Shown here in pieces: positions 8,707 to 15,875 of a stretch of DNA of 20,125 bases (position 1 is the first letter of the stretch; each line of letters opens with the position of its first letter). Made by a program: the position numbers and the translations under genes. The notes beneath the pieces are model-generated. The model made no database searches and was not told where the DNA came from. It worked only from the letters and a program-made list of their open reading frames with translations. Source of the DNA: CAYRTD01 sp964426915 (GTDB lineage Bacteria > Bacteroidota > Bacteroidia > Bacteroidales > GCA-2748055); assembly GCA_964426915.1 (NCBI GenBank), contig CAYRTD010000070.1:1-20125 (forward strand), read 5' to 3'.

Positions 8707-8829
8707 TAAAAACAGAAAAATAAGTCAGGATTCGCAGGATAAATTACAGGATAAAGGATTTTGCACAAAAACATTCGCTTCAAAATAGGGGTTATTTTGC
8801 CCGGGCTGGGTTTTGTATACAGCGAAAAA

Positions 8830-9453
8830 TCATTTAATTTTGAGGTATATAATCTTTTTTGTTGTAAAGAACTCCTCGTCAAACACGTCTGAAAGGGAGT
8901 AAACAACTGTATTTTTTCTAAATTTCCGGATCTCTTCTTCGAAATCTCCCCCCTTCAGGTATATGATACCATTTGGAAAATTAGATTTTTGTCCGGGTTT
9001 GACCATATTTTTAAAGCGGTTTGCAAAATCATCAAAATTCGTTACTGCTCTGCTGACGATGAAATCGAAGTGTGATTTGATGTTTTCTGCCCTTTCATGG
9101 ATAGCATTGCAGTTTTTGAGACCTGTTTTATCAATAATATCCTTTACCACTTTGATCTTTTTACCGGTGGAATCCACCAGTAAAAATTCTGATTCGGGAA
9201 ATATTATAGCTAGCGGAATGCCCGGAAAACCGCCACCTGTACCCACATCCATGATACTAAGAGGGTGGCGGAATGAAAAGAATTTGCCTATGCTCATAGA
9301 GTAAAGAACATGTCGTTCATAAAGTTGAGAAATATCTTTCCTGGAAATAAGATTTATTTTTTGATTCCAGTCATTGTAAAGATTTTCCAGCTTTGCCAGC
9401 CTGTCATATTGTATGGAAGAAAGATCGGGAAAATACTTATGGATGATTTCCAT
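8830..9453 (-). CDS. rsmG: 16S rRNA (guanine(527)-N7)-methyltransferase
   Basis: RsmG (formerly GidB) uses S-adenosylmethionine to methylate N7 of G527 in 16S rRNA. The 207-residue product has the normal length. It shows the N-terminal family pattern NLYNDWNQKINLISRKD at about 25-40, the SAM-binding loop MDVGTGGGFPGIPLA at 68-82, the acidic strand end LLVDSTGKKIKVV, and IVSRAVTNFDDF further on. The gene starts 4 bp after the sigma factor stop, so translation is probably coupled. It is last in the GT2-sigma-rsmG group. About 200 bp of AT-rich sequence separates it from rpmH. Confidence 0.97.
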   Translation of the reverse strand: MEIIHKYFPDLSSIQYDRLAKLENLYNDWNQKINLISRKDISQLYERHVLYSMSIGKFFSFRHPLSIMDVGTGGGFPGIPLAIIFPESEFLLVDSTGKKIKVVKDIIDKTGLKNCNAIHERAENIKSHFDFIVSRAVTNFDDFANRFKNMVKPGQKSNFPNGIIYLKGGDFEEEIRKFRKNTVVYSLSDVFDEEFFTTKKIIYLKIK

Positions 9454-9457
9454 GCAT

Positions 9458-10063
9458 TTATATTTTCTCGGTAGTATTTTTCAGGATGTTAAAAAGAAGT
9501 TCTCGTGCACGAAATAGTTGCGCTTTTACTGTCCCAATGGGTAATTCGAGTTCCTGAGAAATCTCTTCATATGAAAATTCTTTAAAGTATCGTAATTCAA
9601 CCAGCTTACGGTATCGCGGCTTCAGTTTTCCTACTATTTCTCTCATCAGCTTTACTTTTTGCTGATTCATCATATTTTCTTCCGGATCCAGGGAGTCGGA
9701 CTGAATAGAAGAGGAGGGACTGGCATAATCTTCCTCATCCATGGAATGGTCGAGAGATATTGTATTTCCTCTCTTTTTCCTGATAAAGTCGATACAATTG
9801 TTGGTGGCTATCTTAAAGAGCCATGTGCTAAAAGCAAAGTTTGGGGTATATTGTCCAATGTTCTTAAACGCTTTACCGAATGCTTCTATTGTCAGGTCTT
9901 CAGCATCACTGGGATTATTGACCATTTTAAGCAGCATAAAATAAATTGCATCCCTGTATCTACCCATTAATTCTGCATAGGCTTTTTGATCTCCATTTTT
10001 GGCTAGTTCTACAAGCCTGAAATCTATTTGTGCTTTTTCCGACAGGTTGGTATTTATTGCCAT
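9458..10063 (-). CDS. ECF-type RNA polymerase sigma factor (sigma-70 family)
   Basis: The 201-residue product has sigma region 2 at about 28-98, with the -10 recognition/core-binding pattern DAEDLTIEAFGKAFKNI and FSTWLFKIATNNCIDFIRKKR. An acidic linker (about 105-132) follows, then region 4 at about 140-192 with the helix-turn-helix YEEISQELELPIGTVKAQLFRAR. It has no regions 1 or 3, so it belongs to the extracytoplasmic-function group. No anti-sigma factor is next to it: the start overlaps the end of the GT2 gene by 10 bp, and rsmG follows at 4 bp. The target regulon cannot be told from this window. Lack of a cognate anti-sigma is common in this phylum. Confidence 0.94.
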   Translation of the reverse strand: MAINTNLSEKAQIDFRLVELAKNGDQKAYAELMGRYRDAIYFMLLKMVNNPSDAEDLTIEAFGKAFKNIGQYTPNFAFSTWLFKIATNNCIDFIRKKRGNTISLDHSMDEEDYASPSSSIQSDSLDPEENMMNQQKVKLMREIVGKLKPRYRKLVELRYFKEFSYEEISQELELPIGTVKAQLFRARELLFNILKNTTEKI

Positions 10064-11205
10064 CTGCTTCTTTTTCTTTCTATAAGATTAGTAAAATGTA
10101 AGTAACTGTATATTAATGGAATAAGCATCTCCATTAATATAGATGGTAAAAATAAGAATTTTTCATTGAAACCTCTAAATACAAGTATATTAATAATAGC
10201 TTTAATAATCAGATTAAGGATATAAACACCTGCAAGATAAAGGGGGTATTCATAGCTGAACAGAAGTGCGACAAAGCTCAGGATAAGCAATACCCTGCTG
10301 AGATAATCGATTCCCAGCATCCATTTAACAGATTGTTGATAAAATTTTGCAGTGGTTAAATGTCTCTTCTTTTGTCTTAGCCAGTTTCCGAATTTATTTT
10401 CCGGCTCGGAATAAGTAAAGCTTTCCGGATAGTTTTCGATGCAGGTGTTATCTTTATTACTTATTTCGCTGATAAGCAGATCGTCATCGCCCGACTGAAG
10501 TTCCAGATGAGAGGCAAATCCACGGTTTTTAAAAAACAGCTCTTTTTTATAGGAAAGGTTTCTTCCCACTCCCATGTAGGGTTTCCCTGCTCTTGCCATA
10601 CTGATATACTGCATAGCTATAAAAGCAGTTTCATAGCGAATAAGCAAATTAAGAAAGCCTTTCTTTTTCTTATAGAGGCCGACTCCGAGCACAATTTCCT
10701 TTTTATTTTTATAATTTCTTGCCATGTAGTGGATCCAGTTATTTCCATTTGGCTGACAGTCTGCGTCGGACAGAAGAAGGATATCGTGTTTGGCAGATTT
10801 TATCCCGATGGTAAGTGCGAGCTTTTTACCATGGGTAAATTTCCGGTCTTTTTTTATTGTGCATATTTTAAGCTGTTTATGCTTCAGAGCCAATGCGTCA
10901 AGAATCTCAGCTGTATCATCTTCCGAACAATCATTCACCACGATAATCTCGAAATCGGGATAATCCTGTTCAAGGAATGAAGGGAGATTTTTTCTGAGGT
11001 TTTTAGCTTCATTACGTGCACAAATGATAACAGAAACGGGGTGTTTTTTTTCCTTACTCAGGTTAAGAGGAGGAGTTTTTTTTATCGCCTTGCGGAAAAT
11101 AAATAGATAATATATCATCTGCACGAAGAATGCGAAAATAAATACTATCAGTAAAATACTGGTAATTAAATCTATGTCGTTGATAAGGAAGTACAATTCT
11201 CTCAT
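10054..11205 (-). CDS. Membrane-associated family 2 glycosyltransferase
   Basis: The 383-residue product has an N-terminal membrane helix (about 12-37), a GT-A catalytic domain and about three C-terminal helices (303-318, 321-343, 350-373). Donor-binding motifs are visible: PVSVIICARNEAKN at 56-69, VVNDCSEDDT at 89-98, the DxD metal site SDADC at 146-150, the acceptor/base motif GDDD at 239-242 and RQKKRH at 277-282, the equivalent of Q(R/Q)xRW in processive enzymes. It would transfer a sugar from an NDP donor at the inner membrane; the substrate cannot be read. It is the first gene of a three-gene operon with the sigma factor and rsmG. Confidence 0.92.
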   Translation of the reverse strand: MRELYFLINDIDLITSILLIVFIFAFFVQMIYYLFIFRKAIKKTPPLNLSKEKKHPVSVIICARNEAKNLRKNLPSFLEQDYPDFEIIVVNDCSEDDTAEILDALALKHKQLKICTIKKDRKFTHGKKLALTIGIKSAKHDILLLSDADCQPNGNNWIHYMARNYKNKKEIVLGVGLYKKKKGFLNLLIRYETAFIAMQYISMARAGKPYMGVGRNLSYKKELFFKNRGFASHLELQSGDDDLLISEISNKDNTCIENYPESFTYSEPENKFGNWLRQKKRHLTTAKFYQQSVKWMLGIDYLSRVLLILSFVALLFSYEYPLYLAGVYILNLIIKAIINILVFRGFNEKFLFLPSILMEMLIPLIYSYLHFTNLIERKRSRWQ

Positions 11206-11244
11206 TTGAATTAAATGCCAATATTAGAAAAGATTTTTCCTTTT

Positions 11245-11262
11245 AACAAAAGCATTTTTGTT
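11245..11262. promoter_or_regulatory. AT-rich palindrome between divergent GT2 and tgt genes
   Basis: AACAAAAGCATTTTTGTT has 7-bp complementary arms. On the minus strand it supplies a TTTG lying 20 bp from TAATATTG, a one-mismatch -7 box for the GT2 operon. It may be part of the promoter or an operator. Confidence 0.35.
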
Positions 11263-11311
11263 AATAATTTTCAGACCGCTTATCTTCCATAACCCATCCA
11301 AACATATTTAC

Positions 11312-11319
11312 TATATTTG
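11312..11319 (+). promoter_or_regulatory. -7 promoter element of tgt
   Basis: TATATTTG matches TAnnTTTG exactly and ends only 12 bp before the tgt ATG. A transcript from here would have a leader of roughly 5-8 bases. No TTTG is found at the usual -33 spacing. Confidence 0.5.
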
Positions 11320-11331
11320 CGGCGGCAAATC

Positions 11332-12462
11332 ATGAAATTTACACTTCAGCATACAGATAAATCTTCTTCCGCCCGGGCAGGCAGAATTGATACTGATCAC
11401 GGATCATTTGAAACACCTGTTTTCATGCCTGTTGGAACTGCTGGTACTGTTAAAGGCGTTCATCAGCGTGAGCTGAGTGAAGACATTAATGCTCCCATTA
11501 TCCTGGGAAATACCTATCACCTGAATCTTCGTCCGGGAATTGATGTGCTTAAGAAGGCCGGCGGATTACATTCCTTTATTAATTGGGACAGGGCCATACT
11601 TACCGATAGTGGAGGTTACCAGGTTTTTTCACTGGCCGGGATCCGGAAGATCAAAGAGGAAGGCGCTTTTTTTCAATCGCACATCGATGGATCAAAACAC
11701 AAGTTTACACCTGAAAATATTGTTGATATTCAGAGAGTCATAGGTTCGGATATTATGATGGCCCTTGATGAGTGTACGCCCTATCCCTGCGACTATAAAT
11801 ATGCTGCGAGTTCCATGGGGCTAACTCACCGCTGGCTCGACAGAGGTGTTGAGCAATATCGTAAAACCGAATCGCCTTATTCCCATTATCAGTCGTATTT
11901 CCCGATAGTTCAGGGCAGTGTTTATGAAGATCTTCGTAAAAGATCGGCCGAATTTGTTGCTTCAAAAGAAATGGATGGCAATGCAATCGGTGGGTTGTCT
12001 GTAGGAGAGCCTGCGGAAGAGATGTATAAAATGACGGAAATTGTTTGCTCTATACTACCTAAGGAGAAAACCCGTTATCTTATGGGTGTGGGAACTCCTG
12101 TAAACATACTTGAATCTATTGCCCTTGGAGTGGATATGTTCGATTGTGTAATGCCTACCCGGAATGGACGCAATGGAATGATATTTACCAGTGAAGGTAT
12201 TATAAATATAAGGAATGCAAAGTGGAGAGATGATTTTAGCCCTCTTGATCAGGATACGGATATATTTGCAAGTAAACAATATAGTAAGGCATATTTACGT
12301 CATTTAGTCATATCGAATGAAATGCTGGGAGCACAAATCGCCAGCCTTCACAATTTATATTTTTACCTATGGTTGGTGAGGGAGGCCAGGGAAAAAATTA
12401 TAAGCGGAGAATTCAGTTCATGGAAAAGCGCAATGGTAAAAAAATTGTCAGTAAGATTGTAA
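11332..12462 (+). CDS. tgt: Queuine/preQ1 tRNA-guanine transglycosylase
   Basis: Tgt swaps the guanine at the wobble position 34 of tRNAs with GUN anticodons for preQ1, on the way to queuosine. The 376-residue TIM-barrel protein has the general-base motif TDSGGYQVFS (Asp92) and the nucleophile region MFDCVMPTRNGRNG (Asp271). The C-terminal zinc site is altered: the CxCxxC segment expected between DDFSPLD and YSKAYLRHL reads TDIFAS, with no cysteine, while the later SLHN histidine (340) remains. I recall this as a common Bacteroidota variant. The ATG at 11332 is preferred over the TTG at 11317, which lies inside the promoter box. Its 3' end overlaps the permease gene by 43 bp. Confidence 0.96.
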   Translation: MKFTLQHTDKSSSARAGRIDTDHGSFETPVFMPVGTAGTVKGVHQRELSEDINAPIILGNTYHLNLRPGIDVLKKAGGLHSFINWDRAILTDSGGYQVFSLAGIRKIKEEGAFFQSHIDGSKHKFTPENIVDIQRVIGSDIMMALDECTPYPCDYKYAASSMGLTHRWLDRGVEQYRKTESPYSHYQSYFPIVQGSVYEDLRKRSAEFVASKEMDGNAIGGLSVGEPAEEMYKMTEIVCSILPKEKTRYLMGVGTPVNILESIALGVDMFDCVMPTRNGRNGMIFTSEGIINIRNAKWRDDFSPLDQDTDIFASKQYSKAYLRHLVISNEMLGAQIASLHNLYFYLWLVREAREKIISGEFSSWKSAMVKKLSVRL

Positions 12463-13553
12463 AGGCTAGTGGTCTTAAAATTATTGACTTGTATATTATC
12501 AGGAAATTCCTCGGGACGTTTTTCTTTTCCATCCTGATTATTCTTTCTATTGCCGTTGTTTTTGATTTTTCGGAAAAAATAGATGATTTTATAGAAAATG
12601 GAGCGCCTTTCAGAGAGGTGATTTTCGATTATTATATGAATTTCGTTCCCTATTTTGCTGTTTTGTTCAGTTCACTGTTCACTTTTATTTCAGTGATATT
12701 TTTCACCTCAAAGATGGCTTATAATACTGAGATTATTGCCATCTTAAGCAATGGGGTAAGTTTTAAGCGATTATTGCGTCCTTACATGTTGTCGGCTACC
12801 ATTATAGCACTTTTCGCTTTTGTGATGTCTAATTTTGTCATTCCTAATTCAAATAAAATCAAACTGGATTTTGAAGAAAAATATATACATAACCGTCCGG
12901 TTAGTTTTGACAGGAAAAACATCCATCGGCAGATCCGGCCGGGTATCTTTGTTTATATGGAAAGTTACAGCAATATTAGCCTTACAGGTTATAACTTTTC
13001 TTTAGAGGAATTTGAAGAGGGTGAACTGAAATCCAAATTAATGGCTGATCAGATTCATTGGGATTCTACAAAAAACAAGTGGACAATACGGCGTTATTAC
13101 ATCAGGGATATTGAAGGTCTGAAGGAGAATATTATCACAGGAAATAAGATTGATACAACCCTGAACATGCATCCTGAAGATTTTTCGAGGAGGCCTAATG
13201 TAGTGGAATCTATGACCATTAAAGAGTTAAATGACTTCATCGAGGAATCGAGGATGCAGGGAGAAGTAAACATTACCGCTTATCTGATCGAAAAGTACAG
13301 GAGATTTGCATTTCCCTTTTCCACCTTTATCCTTACCATAATTGGTGTAGCGGTATCTTCAAAAAAGGTGAGGGGTGGTATAGGAGCTCAATTGGGAGCC
13401 GGACTTCTGATTAGTTTCAGTTATATATTGTTTATGCAATTTTCTTCACAGTTTTCCATTGGCGGAAGTATACCCCCACTTTTTGCGGTATGGTTGCCCA
13501 ATGTAATATTTGCCTTCGTAGCTTTATTTCTTTATAAATTGGCGCCAAAGTAA
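12420..13553 (+). CDS. LptF/LptG (YjgP/YjgQ) family permease
   Basis: The 377-residue product has three N-terminal membrane segments (about 29-49, 75-97, 121-141), a large periplasmic beta-rich region (about 145-280) and three C-terminal segments. These are the layout and length of LptF/LptG, the membrane subunits that with the LptB ATPase extract lipopolysaccharide and push it along the Lpt bridge. The N-terminal IIDLYIIRKFLGTFFFSILI and the C-terminal YRRFAFPFSTFILTIIGVAVSSK are typical. The start chosen (MEKRNGKK) overlaps tgt by 43 bp. A true start nearer GLKIIDLY is possible, but no ATG is there. Tgt and this gene form one overlapping operon. Which of LptF or LptG it is cannot be decided from one copy. 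Confidence 0.93.
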   Translation: MEKRNGKKIVSKIVKASGLKIIDLYIIRKFLGTFFFSILIILSIAVVFDFSEKIDDFIENGAPFREVIFDYYMNFVPYFAVLFSSLFTFISVIFFTSKMAYNTEIIAILSNGVSFKRLLRPYMLSATIIALFAFVMSNFVIPNSNKIKLDFEEKYIHNRPVSFDRKNIHRQIRPGIFVYMESYSNISLTGYNFSLEEFEEGELKSKLMADQIHWDSTKNKWTIRRYYIRDIEGLKENIITGNKIDTTLNMHPEDFSRRPNVVESMTIKELNDFIEESRMQGEVNITAYLIEKYRRFAFPFSTFILTIIGVAVSSKKVRGGIGAQLGAGLLISFSYILFMQFSSQFSIGGSIPPLFAVWLPNVIFAFVALFLYKLAPK

Positions 13554-13779
13554 AAAACTGTTTTTTTAATAAGCATTGGGGCGGAACCAAAACCGAAATA
13601 AAATTTTAAATGAAAAGGAGTACAGTGTAAGGTATTGATATTTAAACATTAAGCCCAGGAATCGAAAAGAAAAATGATATTTGTTCTTTGTTAAATTAAA
13701 GGGATTTATTAATGTTGTAGTCCCTAAAATTCAAAAAGTAACTGGTAAATTCATTGATTTTCAATAAAATAAACATGAA

Positions 13780-15324
13780 ATGGCAGCAAGTAAGAAAATA
13801 CTCGAGTTAAAAAAACGCCGGGAAAGAGTTTTGCAGGGTGGTGGTGAAAAAGCAATCCAGAAGCAGACCGCTATGGGAAAACTGACCGCTCGTGAGCGGA
13901 TTCTCTCAATAGTAGATAAGAATTCCTTTAATGAATACGATCTTTTTGTAGAACACGATGCCCGCGACTTTGATATGGACAAAAAGATCTTGCACGGCGA
14001 TGGTGTTATAATAGGTACCGGAACGGTTAATGGAAAACCCATTTGTATTTTCGCCCAGGATTTTACTGTGGCAGGAGGTTCATTAGGCTGGATGCATGCC
14101 AGGAAGATTACAAAAATAATGGATCATTCTTTAAAAATGAGGATGCCTTTGATAGGGATAAATGATTCAGGTGGTGCAAGAATTCAGGAAGGTGTAAATT
14201 CACTGGCGGGTTATGGTGAAATATTTTTTCGTAATACTCTCGCTTCGGGTGTTATTCCTCAGATATCGGTGATTTTGGGACCATGTGCCGGTGGAGCAGT
14301 ATATTCACCAGCACTTACAGATTTTGTTTTTGTTGTGGATAAGATATCCAAAATGTTTATCACAGGTCCTGAGGTTATCAAGACCGTTTTGGGAGAAGAA
14401 ATTTCCATGGAAGATCTCGGAGGGGCAAAAGTTCACAGTGAAATTACCGGTAATGCTCATTTCTACGCTGAAAGTGAAGAAGAATGTTTCCAGCAGATAA
14501 AAAAATTGCTGATGTTCATCCCATGGAGCAATTCTGAGAAATCTATCAGAACGGAAATAAAACCGCCGAAAAAGAAATACAACATAACGAATATCGTACC
14601 TGAGGACCCCAGACAGCCTTATGATGTCAGAAATGTAGTTAAGGCTCTTGTAGATGATTCCGACTTCCTTGAGGTACAGGAGTTATGGGCTCAGAATATA
14701 GTGATCGGATTTGGCAGGATCGGAGGTGAGACCACAGGTTTTGTCTGTAATCAGCCATTAGTGCTTGCCGGTGTGCTTGATGTGGACTCATCAGATAAGG
14801 CAGGACGTTTTATTCGTTTTTGTGATGCATTCAATATTCCTATTGTGACGCTTGTCGACCTTCCAGGCTATTTGCCTGGCGTTGATCAGGAACATGCCGG
14901 TGTAATAAGACACGGAGCAAAGATTCTCTATGCTTATTCAGAGGCAACAGTTCCCAAAATCACGGTAATCCTTAGAAAAGCCTACGGCGGAGGGTATATA
15001 GCCATGAATTCCAGGCATTTGCGTGCAGATTTCGTTTTTGCATGGCCCGGGGCGGAAATAGCAGTTATGGGTCCCGAAGGTGCGGCAAATATCATTTTCA
15101 GGAAAGAAATTTCAGCTGCTCCTGATCCCGATAAAATGAGAGCCATAAAGGTGAAGGAATATAAAGAAAAGTTTGCTAATCCTTATGTGGCAGCTGCGAA
15201 AGGACATATTGATGCAGTAATCGAACCCGAAGAAACCCGTAAGCTTGTTGAGCATTCCATTGAGGTTTCAAGCAGAAAAGGAATTTCCATGCCAAACAAG
15301 AAACACGGCATTCCACCATTTTAA
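13780..15324 (+). CDS. Acyl-CoA carboxylase carboxyltransferase subunit (propionyl-CoA carboxylase beta / methylmalonyl-CoA decarboxylase alpha type)
   Basis: The 514-residue product has two crotonase-fold halves. The first includes MGKLTARERI, GGSLGWMHARKI and INDSGGARIQEG; the second includes LVDLPGYLPGVDQEHAGVIRHGAKIL and RKAYGGGYIAMNSRHL, whose glycines form the second oxyanion hole. It moves CO2 between biotin on the carrier protein and an acyl-CoA, most likely propionyl/methylmalonyl-CoA by family resemblance. The separate biotin carrier gene starts 9 bp after its stop. Neither a biotin carboxylase nor a membrane decarboxylase subunit is adjacent, so the direction (carboxylation or sodium-linked decarboxylation) is undecided. 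A 226-bp AT-rich gap upstream contains no gene and only a one-mismatch -7 box (GATATTTG near 13677). Confidence 0.94.
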   Translation: MAASKKILELKKRRERVLQGGGEKAIQKQTAMGKLTARERILSIVDKNSFNEYDLFVEHDARDFDMDKKILHGDGVIIGTGTVNGKPICIFAQDFTVAGGSLGWMHARKITKIMDHSLKMRMPLIGINDSGGARIQEGVNSLAGYGEIFFRNTLASGVIPQISVILGPCAGGAVYSPALTDFVFVVDKISKMFITGPEVIKTVLGEEISMEDLGGAKVHSEITGNAHFYAESEEECFQQIKKLLMFIPWSNSEKSIRTEIKPPKKKYNITNIVPEDPRQPYDVRNVVKALVDDSDFLEVQELWAQNIVIGFGRIGGETTGFVCNQPLVLAGVLDVDSSDKAGRFIRFCDAFNIPIVTLVDLPGYLPGVDQEHAGVIRHGAKILYAYSEATVPKITVILRKAYGGGYIAMNSRHLRADFVFAWPGAEIAVMGPEGAANIIFRKEISAAPDPDKMRAIKVKEYKEKFANPYVAAAKGHIDAVIEPEETRKLVEHSIEVSSRKGISMPNKKHGIPPF

Positions 15325-15333
15325 TGAAGGATT

Positions 15334-15696
15334 ATGGCAATAAAAAAAAGAAAAAATCCGGAGAGTCCTAATGGCGATAAGGTAAAATTTAATTATCTGG
15401 TTATTAATGGTACAAGGTACAGGACTCTGCTTAATAAGAAATTCATCAATCGGAAGAAATGGGAATATCCCGATCTCTCGAAAGTTTATACTTATATACC
15501 AGGTACTATCATTGATGTGTTGGTAAAAGAAGGTGATGTCATTAGTGAAAACGATCCTCTGATTATTCTTGAGGCGATGAAAATGAGAAATGTGATTACT
15601 TCCCATGCAGGTGGAAAGATCGCCAAACTAAATGTTAAGGAGGGAGAGAGAATACCCAAAGGACATTTGATTATTCAGATGGAGATTGTCGAGTGA
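15334..15696 (+). CDS. Biotin carboxyl carrier protein
   Basis: The 120-residue product has a basic N-terminal extension (about 1-50) and a C-terminal biotinyl domain of about 70 residues. The biotin attachment motif EAMKMRN places the modified lysine at residue 83. The usual PMPG turn at the start of the domain reads YIPGTI. It would shuttle carboxylated biotin to the carboxyltransferase encoded 9 bp upstream. A GAAGG sequence before the ATG is a plausible ribosome binding site. It ends in TGA, showing that TGA acts as a normal stop in this genome. The N-terminal extension resembles the linker region of other stand-alone carriers in this phylum. Confidence 0.94.
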   Translation: MAIKKRKNPESPNGDKVKFNYLVINGTRYRTLLNKKFINRKKWEYPDLSKVYTYIPGTIIDVLVKEGDVISENDPLIILEAMKMRNVITSHAGGKIAKLNVKEGERIPKGHLIIQMEIVE

Positions 15697-15699
15697 TAT

Positions 15700-15755
15700 T
15701 TTCCGGTTGCAAAGCTTGCGACCGCGGTCACGCCTGTCCGCGGTACTCCCGGAAA
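15700..15755. repeat. GC-rich nested hairpin element after the biotin carrier gene
   Basis: Outer arms TTTCCGG (15700-15706) and CCGGAAA (15749-15755) enclose GGTTGCAA-agc-TTGCGACC (15705-15723, one G-T wobble) and two facing ACCGCGGT/CCGCGGT blocks (15721-15728 and 15738-15744). It is clearly richer in GC than the flanking DNA. It could be a REP-like element or a terminator structure between convergent genes. Confidence 0.65.
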
Positions 15756-15771
15756 TAACGCTTAAATATGA

Positions 15772-15811
15772 GATCCCTCGGCTATTTCCCGAAAGCTTTC
15801 GGGACGGGATC
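15772..15811. repeat. Nested inverted repeat containing an 18-bp perfect palindrome
   Basis: GATCCC (15772-15777) and GGGATC (15806-15811) flank the perfect palindrome TCCCGAAAGCTTTCGGGA at 15787-15804. TCGGCTA also occurs twice in direct orientation (15778-15784 and just after the element at about 15815). Together with the neighbouring hairpins this looks like a mobile or REP-like intergenic element. Confidence 0.7.
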
Positions 15812-15822
15812 AGTTCGGCTAA

Positions 15823-15845
15823 ATGATTTTGAAAACCAAAATCAT
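15823..15845. terminator. 9-bp perfect hairpin before the ispE 3' end
   Basis: ATGATTTTG and CAAAATCAT form a perfect 9-bp stem with a 5-base loop (AAAAC). It sits between the convergent biotin carrier and ispE genes and may work as a weak bidirectional terminator. No strong T-run follows on either strand. Confidence 0.4.
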
Positions 15846-15846
15846 A

Positions 15847-15875
15847 GTCTCACTGACATTATGGACAGACTCTAA
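15847..15875 (+). repeat. Dispersed repeat copy (TTATGGACAGACTCTAA)
   Basis: This stretch shares GAC, one variable base, then TTATGGACAGACTCTAA with 19250-19278 (20 of 21 positions). It abuts the ispE stop codon directly. Confidence 0.7.

Noticed and set aside
8697..8906. 69-residue leftward open frame between rsmG and rpmH
   Set aside because: It overlaps the rsmG 3' end in another frame and has no domain or plausible start site.
10507..10980. 157-residue rightward open frame opposite the GT2 gene
   Set aside because: It is antisense to conserved GT2 motifs and has no recognisable sequence features.
11317..11331. TTG start giving five extra residues to Tgt
   Set aside because: It overlaps the -7 promoter box, and the family start is the ATG at 11332.
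12369..12419. Upstream start for the LptF/LptG-family gene
   Set aside because: It would extend the overlap with tgt to 94 bp, and the added residues are hydrophilic and unlike family N-termini.
15787..15804. Palindromes near 15790 as a phage attachment site or CRISPR repeat
   Set aside because: There is no integrase, no tRNA and no regularly spaced repeat-spacer pattern.
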